Positions 46,163 through 57,255 of a stretch of DNA of 64,000 nucleotides are shown piece after piece. The translations under genes and the position numbers were made by a program. The notes under the pieces are model-generated. The model saw nothing but the letters and a program-made list of their open reading frames with translations. It searched no databases and was not told the origin of the DNA. This DNA comes from Sebastes aleutianus. Taxonomy: Eukaryota > Chordata > Actinopteri > Perciformes > Sebastidae. The stretch is taken from contig CAKAKS010000001.1 in the NCBI GenBank assembly GCA_916700875.1, forward strand, positions 16,954,461-17,018,460. The letters are read 5' to 3'. Within the stretch, counting starts at the first letter, position 1, and each line of letters starts with the position of its first letter.

Positions 46163-46534
46163 CGGGACTTTGCGTAATTTACCAAAATAAAATGACTCAT
46201 ACCATTCTGAGGAGAGATAGGGGGGTTTTCATTATGAAACCTAAAGCAAAAAATAAATACAACGTTTATTTTTTGTTGTTTTAATAAATAGACTAATGGT
46301 GAAATTTTTGGTTCAAAATAAAATTTGGATATCCATGAGCTACGTTGGCTTGCACAAAATATTCCAGTTTTTGCCCTTATTCTGAAAAAGACAATATTCC
46401 CACTAAACTGTTTGAATGGCTAATGATAATAAATATTCCACTGATATTTCTGTTTACATGCAGCGATGTGAGGTGAGTTGCAGTAATGGTGGACACTGCC
46501 TAAGTGGGACACCCAAGCTACAGTGGTTCTAGGT

Positions 46535-47228
46535 CGTCCTCAAACAAATAAAAGTCAATAAAACTAAAAATAAATCTGTCTGGAGCCGCAAAACATTTGA
46601 GCATTGTGATGAAGGTAACACAGTTTATAGTCTAAGTATATAGTATATAAGTCTAATGCAGTGAGGGCCAAGAGACAATGTACTACGGAGTATTAGAGCC
46701 ACGTTGAGGGAAAAACATCTGAGATTACCAGAATAAAGTCATAACTTTACAAGAAAAATAGTCGTAATATTATGAGAATAAAGTCATAACTTAACGAGAA
46801 AAAAAGTCGTAATATTATGAGAATAAAGTCATAACTTAACGAGAAAAAAAATTGTAATATTACGAGAATAAAGTCATAACTTCACGAGATAAAAAGAAAA
46901 TAACATAAAATATCTACTTTATGATATGACTTTATTCTCGTAAACCTATGACTTTATTATCATAATATTACAACTTTTTTTCTCGTAAACCTCTGACTTT
47001 ATTCTCGTAATATTATGTCTTTATTCTCGAAATCTCAGTTTTGTTTTTTTTCCTCAATGTGGCCCTAATACTCCGTCGTACCATAGACCTACAACAATGA
47101 TAAATAAAAATGAAAATGTATAAAAAAAAAAACGTTATTCATTTCCATTTTTAAAAATCCACAGGGAGCCACTGGAGAGGAGCTAAAGAGCCACATGTGG
47201 CTCCGGAGCCGCAGGTTGCTGACCCCTG
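46535..47228 (-). mobile_element. hAT element G2, diverged relative of G1
   Basis: Its right end GGTTGCTGACCCCTG (47228) and the adjacent GGCTCCGGAGCCGCAGG match the left end of G1 in reverse orientation. The opposite end (CTGTCTGGAGCCGCAAAACA near 46577-46597) corresponds to the other end of G1 but is decayed, so the left boundary and target duplication cannot be fixed. The interior is a large foldback of the AATAAAGTCATAACTT motif. Confidence 0.75.
46727..47038. repeat. Inverted array of 45-46-bp AT-rich units within G2
   Basis: Units containing GAATAAAGTCATAACTT and CGAGAAAAAAAGTCGTAAT repeat at about 45-46 bp over 46727-46890. From 46918 the same motif occurs reversed (ATGACTTTATTCTCGTAA). 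The two halves could pair to a long hairpin. Confidence 0.85.
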
Positions 47229-48112
47229 GGTTGACACGAGCTGTGTTTCGTATGGACAGGCCTGCACACAGGTATGAATTATTCGGTCTACCATATTCTG
47301 GTTAGAGGGCGAAGGCAGAAGCCTATTTTACATTAAGCAACCATTACAGTTTACCATTAGGCCCCCAACAAGGTCCTAAATATAAAAAAGGTGATGATAG
47401 ACCCCAGGAACGGCGCTGGGCTTTAAAGCAAATTTGACATAGTGGCCAAATTGTTTCATTACAACTTCCGGGTCCGTCACCTGATGCCATTGGGCCCAAA
47501 AAAGACTTTTCCCATAGACTTACATTGTGAAAGAGATGTCTGTAAATCAGCGGATCATTTTTTATATAGGTAAACCAACTTCCCAGTACAAACACTTAAA
47601 TAGCACTTTTTAAAATTATTAGATCCATTAAGTTGTAAAATGAACTAATAGCCGAAGTTGAATGCGCCGACAAGAGTGGATTTTGTTACATTTATATGTG
47701 GAGTTTTGAGACTATTCTTTGTGTAGTTGAAAACATATGCTATTCAGGCCGTTTAAGCAGAATTACAGTCCTGTGAAAGGCTTTTTTTCCTGGTACAATA
47801 CATCCATTAGTCAATGTGCGGTACTCTCAAGTTGAGATATAAAGAGAAGACGTTTCATATGCTGTCAGACACAGACTCACCAAACATGACAATGGTTATT
47901 GACTTACTGTACATGTATTTTTAGACAATAATATAATAATATTGAGTCGTTTTGATTGTTATACCTTTCCTCAAGTTGGTAGGTACTTGTGATTATTAAA
48001 GTACAGTACCTAACAAACAGAAAATTGTCTATTTACACATTGTTATGTATTTATAAATCTTGTTTTTATGTGTGTATCATGATACACACATTTGTTAGCT
48101 GAACTGACACTC

Positions 48113-48135
48113 CTCTCTCTCTCTCTCTCTCTCTC
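48113..48135. repeat. (CT)n microsatellite
   Basis: Perfect CT run. Confidence 0.95.
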
Positions 48136-49350
48136 CATACTGCTGCATCCCAGAGTTCAAGTATTGACCACAAAAGGTATTAGAATTCAACATTTCTGCG
48201 TTGACTGTTGGCTGACTGATGGCATTATTTTATTAATGATTTAGCACTGAACTTTGCATTGTGCTGACACCAGAGATGGGGTAGCTAAGCTGTGAATTAA
48301 GCCCCAAATCCCTTCGATTCCCCCTGGCTGGCAGTCTGCTCATCACTATTACTTATTCACCAGAAATAAAAAAGGGACTTCCAGTGTGGTAGCAGCCCTC
48401 TACATACACTATATCCTCCAAGTCCTACCTACCTGTTATAATCCTGCATAATGGAAAAGTGGAATGTCACCTTGTGTGAGAGGCAGCTGATATCTCTCAG
48501 CGAGCAGAGGAGAAAAAAAAAGTCTTTTAGCACAAGTGCAGATCACATTTAATTAGACGAGAGGATTTAAATTGCCATGCATCAAACACTGCGGATGACC
48601 AAAACGGAAAGAACTTGGGCCACGGGCCAGATTCCATGAGCTCTTCCATAACCCATCAAAATCCCTTGAGCTACGGGGGTCAATAAGTCAGAACACAGCC
48701 GCCTTAATTAACGATGACCATAGCTGGGAGGTGCCCAGAATTTAAATGCCTGCCACCTGCATTCCGGTGAAATATGGAGGAAATTTACAAATGAGCAACT
48801 TTAGTTACAAAATTGCCATTATTGTTTTATTCAGTGCAAGGCTTAATTTGGAATGTCTGTCCAGGAATGTGCCATTAAAAATCCTCCTGCATGGGCAAGA
48901 GCATCCAGAGGATTATACAGCAGTAACTCATTACTCGTGCAAGATAGATATCTCCGTAAGGCGTCTCGGGTAAAATGAGTTTGATGTTTCTAGTTCACTA
49001 ATGACTGCAGACTAGGTATGGTGGGGTCATTTTTTGATACATGTTAACCTGTCAGAGTGGGCGAATATTTTCACCATTTAGCTGCCACCTATTGTTGAGG
49101 AGTGATTTCACTTTCATTATGCTTCGCTGGGACATCAATAATAGCCACACAGCTGTCAGAGTCCATTAAGACACATCTACATAAGGATGGGAGCAAATAT
49201 TCATAGGCATATCAGTTTTCTGGGAAGCGCTCGGTGAGATGGATTGGAATGACACAAAGATGAACTCCCTTTTGAATCCATTGTGAGACAGGAACTGCCA
49301 TATTGGCTCAAGGTAAAATATCACCCACACGTGTACACACATATCGAACG

Positions 49351-49373
49351 ACACACACACACACACACACACA
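49351..49373. repeat. (AC)n microsatellite
   Basis: Perfect AC run of about 11 units. Confidence 0.96.
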
Positions 49374-49687
49374 ATTCACCACACACATACTGTAAAAAAC
49401 GTATTTATATATTTTTCAGTCATGCGGCAGCTCTGCTTCTACAGAAGTGTTATTGTCTAGGAGCTTATCTTTCAAATGTGCCAATGCAGATAAACTTTAC
49501 AGGCTGGACATATAGAGGCACTGCTTCTCTGAATGTTTCTTTACTGTTTTAACTTAATGCAAGAATGTGAATTAAATATTTTGCTGGTGAACCGGACACA
49601 AATTTGGAACTCCAAACTGACCAATATCAGATTATGAAATAAATAACTGAACAGGTAAATTGTCACATTATAGTCAGCTGTTTGTTT

Positions 49688-49840
49688 ATGTCTCGTGTTC
49701 ACAACGTTCAGTGTCATTTTCACTGTACATATATGTATAGTAGTTTAAGCCCAACCATGTCTTTTTCCCCCCTAAACCAAACTATAGTGGTTTTATTCCC
49801 TGAACCTAATCAATTGTTTTTGTTTAATTCACAACATTAA
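49688..49840 (-). repeat. Repeat E, copy E1, first part
   Basis: GTTCACAACGTTCAGTGTCA and TTTAAGCCCAACCATGTC match the second copy at 61160-61420 (GTTCACACCGTTAAGTTTCA, CAAGCCAAACCATGATG). It is cut at TTAA 49837-49840 by F2 and resumes at 50401. E shares the GGTTTAGG-type block with element A and may be a diverged relative of it. The strand follows element A orientation. Confidence 0.55.
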
Positions 49841-50396
49841 ACCTGCAGTAGGCAGAATATTTTTTGCATAAAAAATGTCACAATAACCTTTCAGCATATT
49901 GTAATCCAAGTGAGAGATAGCTAGACTTCTGCGCCTCCTCATGGCTCTGTTTTCAGGCTTTAAAAAATCTGGCCTGTGACAGGAGACTTTGGCCAATCAC
50001 AGGTCATTTCAAAGAGAGCGCTCCTATTGGCTGTTCATTCAACGGAGGCAGCTGTCAATCACTCCCAAACTCCGATCAAACGGTCAAACTAGGCAGCGCT
50101 GATCAAATATTAATTAATATTATGTTACTGTAATGCCTATTTCTCGCCTCAAATGTTTTCAGAAACATCTTGTAGTGTACTGTTTAGCTGTAAAATGAGT
50201 AAGTTTGCTCCGGCTGGTGGGCGGTGCTTGGTACTTCCTCAACCTATCTCAACATGGCTGCCAGGTCACAAACTGTCTTCTTTTTTGATGATTTGATTGT
50301 TTTTGTCTTATGCACTACTGTCAGGATATAGTGACCACTTTATAAAAATATTTTTTTTTGAATCATATTTGCTCCAATTCTACCTATACTGCTGCT
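49841..50396 (+). mobile_element. Element F2, TTAA-flanked, nested in repeat E1
   Basis: Begins ACCTGCAGTAGGCAG and ends ATACTGCTGCT, with TTAA on both sides (49837-49840 and 50397-50400). Outer segments match F1 in the same orientation (GACTTTGGCCAATCACAGGT, ATATAGTGACCACTTTATAA). The segment 50050-50205 is inverted relative to F1 30135-30285. 556 bp, non-coding. Confidence 0.75.
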
Positions 50397-50400
50397 TTAA

Positions 50401-50470
50401 GCAGGAGTCTGACAAAGCGACAGTATATGACGAGTTGGGATGAGAACGCGTTGCGTGACCGGGGTTAAAA
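50401..50470 (-). repeat. Repeat E, copy E1, second part
   Basis: GGAGTCTGACAAAGCGACAG and TTGGGATGAGAACGCGTTG match 61360-61412 of copy E2, showing that E continues after F2. Confidence 0.55.
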
Positions 50471-53404
50471 TGTGATGCAGAACTAATGTTTTGACGTTAG
50501 AATGTTTTTCATGGCCAAACAGTTCACAAATTGTGCTTTCACAATAGTCTGTAGCTTTACAGAATGGACAGATATTTGACAGGGAGGAAAAGAGTAATTC
50601 TGAATTAATCGGCTACTTGGTGTTTGCTACACTCTGATATAAAAAGTAGCCTCGGGAGAAAATATCTTAAGTCACAAGCTTAGCTAGTTAGCTGTCATGA
50701 TAGGTAGCAGCTCCAACCCTGGTGAGCTAAATAAAACAAAATCGTATTATGTATGTGCACCGTATTGATTCACAGCAGCGGCTAGTCATGCAATTGTTGT
50801 AGATGATAAATCTTTGCCATTGCTGCTTCAGTTATCATGTGGTTGCTAAATTTTGTTTGTAGAATAATGTCATCAACATTGTTATGAGAGTGACTGTCAC
50901 GAGGAAAACATACTAATAAATAATAAACTAACTCCCGTGCAATTGCAACTCAAGTACAAATCCATGCTTTTTCATTAGGAGCATAACATTTTGTACAATT
51001 AACAACTTGCCTCATTGTTCTCGAATCACATCTGTAACATACAGAGCAAAACAGCCAAACTGAGATAGCATGACATTATTGCCTTCAATAGCTCCATAGC
51101 CCCTAGCAGTCTCCGCATAACGAGAACAATGTGCTTGATGGTCTCATGATTACTGCATATTGCTTTGCATACAGAAGTCCTCAATTGCACTGTAGGTTGA
51201 CACGCACTGTACTTACATTAATATTCGATGGCCTATTGCTCTTGTCTGAGCTCAGCAAAAAAAAAAAAAGGAAGAAAGAAAAAAGAATGCCCTGCTCCAG
51301 TATTGCACTGGATTAAATCCCAGATGGAGCAGTATAGTTACAATGACCGAATATCCCAGCCCACATCCAGGTGTCCCTGGAAGCACTGGTATTGACCATC
51401 ACAACAGTGCCGGAGCGAGAACAAGCTTCCCTGTGGGGCCCAGATGAGTAAGGAGCTGTCAAGCTTGGCTCCCCTAAGCGTTAATAGACCCCCTGCCTGC
51501 ACCTATCTCCAGGTCTGCATCTAGCCTCCAGCTGAGTCCTCCAAAGCTGTGGAAACCTGTTTCTATATTCACCTCCATCTCATTCTATCTCATAAATGAA
51601 GAAATGGATGAAGTTACCACACAGAAGATAGAGTGGATAGCAACATTTAAGCACCTGCAACAGAACGTCTTTATTGTTATTAGAACGGCAAGCAAGTCGC
51701 ACATTATAAAATATTATAATATGCTATGTAGGCTGTGCAATTCTTTTGCAGCATACCACTTTTGTGTCTCTCTGCTGATTAATACACTGCATAATATTTT
51801 ACTTGGTGTTAACACTATTTAGTTGAAGAATCTTTTCATAAAGGTAAAGATTCAGTCATTTTGGCCTTCAGCGCTGCATAATAAAGTTATGTTGAAGCTA
51901 GTGAATGGAAAGTTTGTGCATATGTATATCTGGATTTCAACCAATCTCTCTGAAATGACCTGTGATTGACCATCAGTATGTTCTTGAAGATTTTTTTCCA
52001 CAAAAATACACAGAAGTAATCATTTCCTCATTCATTTATTCAACATAATTACATTTATTGGTTACAGGACAAGTTCGGCCTTTGAAAGAGTCTCGAGAGT
52101 GATGGCAAGGGGTCAGCTGCGGGGGAAGGCTTTTTGTCCAAGTTACAGTATTCGGAGAGATTGTGAGTTGCTTTGTTAAATGAAGGAACACATTGTGTGG
52201 TGTAATATGGTTGATGTCAAGGTGAAGGTAACCGTTTTGAGTAATTAATTGAGGTCTGAGACTCTGTGGTTCTTATCCAGAGACTCAGATTTTTTATCCT
52301 CAAACATATTTCATTGTTTAATTCTTGTCCTGAACTTTAGCCAGACTCCTTTCACTGCCATACCTTCATTAAAGCAATCTTATTTTTTCCTTCTCTCACC
52401 TAAATCCAGATATCAATTTAAACAAAGGATTGTAGCTCTAATTGGGAGAACAGTGATTGTGAAGGCTTCTGAACTGTGGAAATCTTACAATTCCACTGCA
52501 TATATTTCGGCACATCCGCTTTCATAAGAGCACACCGAAATGCCTGCTGGACTTGATCAAGAGGTGAGAAAACCTGTATGAGGCTAAAGTGTCTGCATTG
52601 CAGTGTCTCACATGTTGAAGGCTGCAAACTTCCATTTGGGTTGTTGATTCTCAGTGGAATAAGCAGCAGCAGCAGCTCTTTCCGTCATGTGATTCTGTGT
52701 TCAGGGATGCATTTCATGTTTATCTTTAATGCAGCTTTAAGGCTAAATGGAATGATAGATGTGATCAGTGGAACAATGCTTCAAAATGCGAATACACATA
52801 TTTGAATGGAAATACGGCTATTGTTTCATTTCTGTTAAACCAAATTCTACAAGTTTGGTGATGGACAATCAGTGGTTTGGACAGGTTTTGTATTTGGTGC
52901 CTATTTCATGTAGTGATTTTTAAATTTAGTTAACTAACACCATACAACCAGTTTGAGATATTGCCTCAGTGCTTGCTACTAATCATAATATGAGCTTATT
53001 ACTACAAACAATAAGATCCCATACTTGTTATCTTCGAGTAATTTAATACTCATGTTGCTGTGATCGTCTTCACAGATTTGTTTTGTGGACACTCATCTGG
53101 GGGGAAGTTTGCACTTTTATTACAAGTCACATCTAGATGGTGCTAATATGTTGTAAAGCTGAAAATATATCAACCCCATCTTTTTTTCTTTCTTAGAAAG
53201 ACAGACAAATGCATACACACATACTTTCAAAATTGAAGGCCGATTTTCAACAAAATGATGAGTCACTCAGTAATCAACAAGAAAAGCTCTGCTGAATGGG
53301 GCCAAATGATACCCTTCCCTGTCAGGAGTCTTTGTGATTGAGAGTTATGTCACCATGATGTTATATTCACACAGGATGTACTGTAGTTCAACAGCTAGAG
53401 AAAT
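50471..53404. other. No gene or bounded repeat seen
   Basis: AT-rich. An A-tract followed by GGAAGAAAG (51258-51284) and a short CAG run (52663-52676) are the only low-complexity features. The open frames are short and featureless. Confidence 0.5.
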
Positions 53405-53830
53405 AAAACAGAATCTCATAAAATAATCATAAAGCACACAATGGACTAATTTCTCAGACCATTCATAGAAAATAAGATCCATAAATTTCCCTCATTTATT
53501 CTATATGATTCAACTGTGTTTAATGTATAAATCCAGTAGCTTTCTCTGAGCAACAGTTTGTTCACAATGTCCCCTCCTCTAGGGGATGAAAAGATGTATT
53601 CAATTCCTAGAAGCAGATTCATGATTTGCATTCCCATTATGACGTGTCTTTGCATACTCAAGATTATTAGTGTGAATAGCAGTCTTATGTTCTGCAATTC
53701 TTAGGTGGCCAACATACACCACACCACAGACTCAGGGATGTTGGATTTAGAATTTCTTCCCTATGCGAATGGACGAGACAGAATGAAGTTAGTGGGGGTT
53801 TGGAAAAGATATCCCTCGAAGACGGATCGC
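53405..53830 (-). pseudogene. Penelope-like element: linker and GIY-YIG endonuclease remnant
   Basis: The minus strand first reads the region after the reverse transcriptase (WHDLQSDPS, FSKPPLTSF, EEILNPTSL). It then reads the GIY-YIG endonuclease (VYVGHLRIAEH, TNNLEYAK) and the C-terminal tail LLLRESYWIYTLNT-VESYRINEGN. About eight residues between YVG and RIAEH are missing compared with the copy at 55925, and frameshifts break it. Penelope-like elements couple a reverse transcriptase to this nuclease. The matching reverse transcriptase portion on the same strand is at 54890-55320, with other repeats inserted between. Non-functional. Confidence 0.75.
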
Positions 53831-53854
53831 TTTGTAGGTCGTGCCAATATTTCA

Positions 53855-54010
53855 ACGTATCCTCATACAACGGTTCATATGATTTCTTACCAAAAAGTTA
53901 TTCCTCCTTTTCGTTCATTTTCCTATGAATGTCCAGCAATACGTGTCAATTTCAGCGTGTTACATGCATACAGTATTTTCAAAATAAACTTCCATCTTCA
54001 CAGGAAACAA
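53855..54010 (+). mobile_element. Element A, copy A4, 5' fragment
   Basis: ATCCTCATACAACGGTTCAT, ATGAATGTCCAGCAATACGT and TTCAAAATAAACTTCCATCT match the left third of A3. The rest is absent. It lies between two parts of the minus-strand Penelope-like copy. Confidence 0.75.
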
Positions 54011-54090
54011 CTTCCTATTGTTTGTTTTATCTGTCCAGACGCTGGATTGTAAACAGTTGAAAAGGAAACTCTTGAGGAAGTATGACATTT

Positions 54091-54290
54091 GGCGTTTGGG
54101 GCAGCAGTAGTTCAGTCTACTGAGGTGCACTTGAGCAAGGCATCGAACCCCCCCATTGCTCGGAGCCCCATCCAATGAGTCAGCCGCTTGCTTTGGCATC
54201 TCTAAATATATTATGCATATACTGTAAATCCTGTTTGTGCATGTAAGTTCTTTGGGCCTGTGTTGTGGGTGTGTGTAAATATAGGTATTA
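54091..54290 (+). mobile_element. Fish tRNA-derived SINE, internally deleted
   Basis: The head GGCAGCAGTAGTTCAGTC is followed directly by the body GAGGTGCACTTGAGCAAGGC, ATCGAACCCCCC and a tail with CTGTTTGTGCATGTAAG. In complete members of this SINE a B box lies between head and body. Its loss marks an internal deletion. Non-coding. Confidence 0.6.
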
Positions 54291-54376
54291 AGTATGCCTT
54301 TGACTTCTTCTTCTTCTTCTTTTGTCCAATAGGGACTGGCTATCCATGCTCACTACTCTCTGATAGGCTGAGTCTA

Positions 54377-54706
54377 TGTTCCAAATGCATACTTTTTCTT
54401 TTTACTTTTAGTACATACTGCGGCTGCCCTTACAAAGTATGTACTGTTGCAGGCAGTATGCATACAATTTGGTCTACTACTTTGTCATAACATTGCCCCT
54501 TAAACTTTGACCCTCTTGCTCATATAACTGCTGTGCAAAGGATTGTGGGTCAGAAAAGCCAGAAAAGCATGCTAGCTTACATACTGCAAAATGCGACTGA
54601 ATGTTGTTGGACATCCTGATATTTTTGGCATACTCTGTATTGGGTTATACTAAATCTTTTTCTGGCATACTAAATAGTATGGTAGTATAGGTATTGGAAC
54701 ACACAG
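54377..54706. mobile_element. hAT-like miniature element with 8-bp target duplication
   Basis: Inverted ends TGTTCCAAATGCATAC and GTATAGGTATTGGAACA, followed by CACAG. Direct 8-bp TGAGTCTA on both sides (54369-54376 and 54707-54714). The left tip seems to lack the outermost CTGTG. Internal TACTAAATAGTATG palindromes. Non-coding. Confidence 0.75.
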
Positions 54707-54889
54707 TGAGTCTATATATGTAGTTGGGTAACCCGTGTCCTTGAAGCCGGCCATTTGTTACGACCTGGCTCAGACGTCCATAACAAAAGGGAGATGCACC
54801 ATGGCAAAGTTTAACAAAAGAAGCCTTATTCAATCAGATTAAACCAAATTAAGCAAAATTACAATGTTAACCTTATGGAGTGTGGTAAT

Positions 54890-55320
54890 CAGTGGTGTCA
54901 GTAGTGTGTGCGCATTTGTTGTAAAGGTGCACATAAAAGCAAAGTAAGAAAGACAAGTGTCAAAAGTCATGAAAAGTTCTGTGTCATTGCAACCAAAATC
55001 TTCAATATTCAAAACATCAGTTGTGTCATCCAGGAAAGTGGTTTATTTTCTGATAAAATGAACAACAAATTGGGACAGAGGTTCCATTAAACTGCCAATA
55101 CCAACCACTATAGGGCTCACAGGAGCATTTGGAGGGATTTATGGATTTTAGGCAAGCCATAAAATGCTGGACAGATTGGATGTTTTATGCAAAGGAAGTC
55201 TTTTTCTCTTTCTGTTATCCAGCCTCCTTTGAAAACACTGTCAATAAAATTGGCGATCTCTTTTTTGACGTCATCTGGGTCATTATCAAGTGATTTATAA
55301 CAACAGGTGTCAGACTCTTG
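54890..55320 (-). pseudogene. Penelope-like element: reverse transcriptase remnant
   Basis: From about 55280 the minus strand reads DPDDVKKEIANFIDSVF, GGWITEREKDF and FYGLPKIHKS. After a frameshift near 55135-55140 it reads PPNAPVSPIVVGIGSL and MEPLSQFVVHFI, then DDTTDVLNIEDF. The FYxLPKIHK and PIVxGIGS blocks are the N-terminal reverse transcriptase motifs of Penelope-like elements. The YxDD catalytic block is not present in what remains. Stop codons and frameshifts make it non-functional. Together with 53405-53830 it forms one broken minus-strand copy. Confidence 0.75.
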
Positions 55321-55321
55321 C

Positions 55322-56560
55322 AGTCACGAGGCACAACATTGGGAAGTTGGATGGATGATGGATCATCTCCCCCTGCCGGCCTTTATCGGTGTGGTCACTG
55401 TGCTCGCCGCTCTAAAAGGTCTTTGCACACCAAGTCCATATTTTTCGTATTGCGTTTTTTTAATCCGTCATCCGATAAAAAAACGTTGTGCACAGAAGCT
55501 GTGCACACACTGAGTCCGATCCGTTTTATCATGCTATTTGTTGTGGAAATCTTGCAATATGAGACAAAACTGAATTAATTATGTGGGTACAATGGAGGGG
55601 CTAAAGAATGAATGACATAAGCAAGAAGCTGTCGTTTAGCTGCCTAGAGCACAATCTTTACTAATCTTTCCTACATACACATCCTACAGAGTGAATGTTT
55701 ATCAGATAGCATTTTGGATGATGATGTTTGCACTCTTTTGCCTTTTGACGGATGTGAAAAAATCAAACCTGTTCCAAAAACGTTAATGATTGTCGAAAGT
55801 TTCAGATAAGGTGTTTAGACGTGATTGATACAACGTGAGGTCATATTTATTTTCAAACGTGCGACAATTTCGGATGCAAAATATGGACTTGGTGTGCAAA
55901 GGCCTTAACTCCACTGATGCAAAAGTCCCGCAACCACGCACATGGGGAAGAAATTCACTCGTGTTATAGGCTGAAATGTCCTTGTAGTTTGATGTATGTC
56001 GGCCAAACTAAACAAGCTCTAAAACTGAGAATTGCAGAACATAGCTGCTATTCGCACTAAGAATCTTGAGTATGTGATGGTATGCCATTTTGTGAATACA
56101 AATCATGGATCGGCCTCTACCTTGAAATTCTGTTGTATTGAAAAGATGTCCTCATCCCCAAGCTGAGGGGAGATTGTAAACAAACTGTAACACAGAGAAA
56201 GCTACTGGATTTATACACTGAACACAATTGAGCCCTATGGATTAAATGAGGAAAATAATTTATCCTGTTTTCTATATGAATGTTGTGAGAAATTAATCCA
56301 TTGTGTGGTTTAGGATTGTTTCCACAAAGGTTTCTAAGATATTTTTGCTGCAATAAACTGTATTTATATATGCTGTGAAAACATGGCATTGGACGTACGC
56401 AACATCCAGAACATGTCTATCCTATGAGAGGCAGCTATTAACTGTGCGCAGGCATTTTCTACAGCTCCACTGCCTATTATCACTCTGATGACTACATGCT
56501 TTATGTCAAAACGTTGGTTGCTGGACCTTATTAAATGGTCTGACTATAACCACATCTCAT
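55322..56560 (+). pseudogene. Penelope-like element, plus-strand copy, GIY-YIG part
   Basis: A linker with a zinc-binding-like pattern (GLYRCGHCARRS, up to 55413) is interrupted by miniature element J and resumes at 55907. Then CYRLKCPCSLMYVGQTKQAL and KLRIAEHS (about 55963-56045), a frameshift, TKNLEYVMVCHFVNTNHGSA, and the tail RESYWIYTLNT-IEPYGLNEEN (56197-56252). The 3' flank includes CAAAACGTTGGTTGCTGGAC (56507-56526), like the ends of this element class. Several stops. Same family as 53405-53830, but opposite strand. Confidence 0.75.
55416..55906. mobile_element. Miniature element J with about 30-bp inverted ends, nested in Penelope-like copy
   Basis: Left AAGGTCTTTGCACACCAAGT and right ACTTGGTGTGCAAAGGCCTT; the inverted match continues to about 30 bp with a single mismatch. 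It splits the Penelope-like frame between CGHCARRS and the nuclease. Interior AT-rich with repeated TCCGTCATCCGAT words. Target duplication ambiguous (TAA-like). Confidence 0.85.
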
Positions 56561-57131
56561 CTTTTCAGATTCATGATCTGTTCTCCATCTGAATGTATAT
56601 TCCTTTACCACTATGCTATTGAATTTCCCTTTGAATGAATGTTTATTTCCCTGAGCCAAAGTCCTACGATGGCTTACTTGACATATGTCTCAGAATTCAT
56701 TAGCTCCTACAACCCTGTTGTGAGTGTCTCATGGTGAAAACCATCAGAACTCTGCCTCATTGAGATGGACAAGCACAAAAAACGCAAGTGACAATAGGAA
56801 ATGTAAAGGGTAAAACGTTTCCATGGCAACAAAGAGAAAGGCTTTGATACCTCTGGGCACGGAATGATGAAGACAGAAAGACTGCATGGATCTGCGTCTC
56901 AGTCCTGCACCTTGTGAATAGGGCTGCCATTAAAATGCCGGTTGTGTCATGATGAGACCTTCAAATCTATTGAATCTAAACTTTAACTCTACTTTTCTAT
57001 CTGTGCGTTTCTGCAAGCCTTATATGAAACGTACATGTAGTTATGAAACATATTTTTGGTTCAGAAACGTTGTCATTCAAAATATCTCGTGGTTCTAATG
57101 CATACAGGCTCTGCACTATATTGAACTCTCT
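56561..57131. other. No gene seen
   Basis: Unremarkable AT-rich sequence between the Penelope-like copy and the GC-rich island. Confidence 0.4.
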
Positions 57132-57211
57132 GGGGAATACTCTCCTCCAAACACGAGCACACATTCGCCCTCTGAAAATTTGCATAATCGTAGCCGTCCC
57201 CGTTCTCACAG

Positions 57212-57219
57212 TATATAAG
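57212..57219 (+). promoter_or_regulatory. TATA-box-like TATATAAG
   Basis: Lies 37 nt upstream of the ATG at 57256 and just inside the left inverted arm. Consistent with a core promoter for the downstream open frame, unproven. Confidence 0.35.
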
Positions 57220-57255
57220 ATAGCTCACATCGCTGTTTGCTATCCTTTTCGTCCG

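Larger units (their letters stand above)
42491..46200 (-). mobile_element. Probable larger decayed host element (bounds uncertain)
   Basis: The sequence into which Tc1 copy 2 and G1 inserted looks itself repetitive. CAGTGGTGTAGGCAGAAAT (42492) resembles a hAT-type terminus, and two minus-strand stretches look like exons of an element-encoded protein (46023-46092 and about 44830-45000). The other terminus is not found. This is an inference from style, not a demonstrated element. Confidence 0.25.
47229..49687. other. No gene seen
   Basis: AT-rich, unique-looking sequence with only the CT and CA microsatellites annotated separately. Confidence 0.5.

Noticed and set aside
49351..49373. Microsatellites as regulatory Z-DNA elements
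   Set aside because: Ordinary simple repeats. Nothing in the context supports a specific function.
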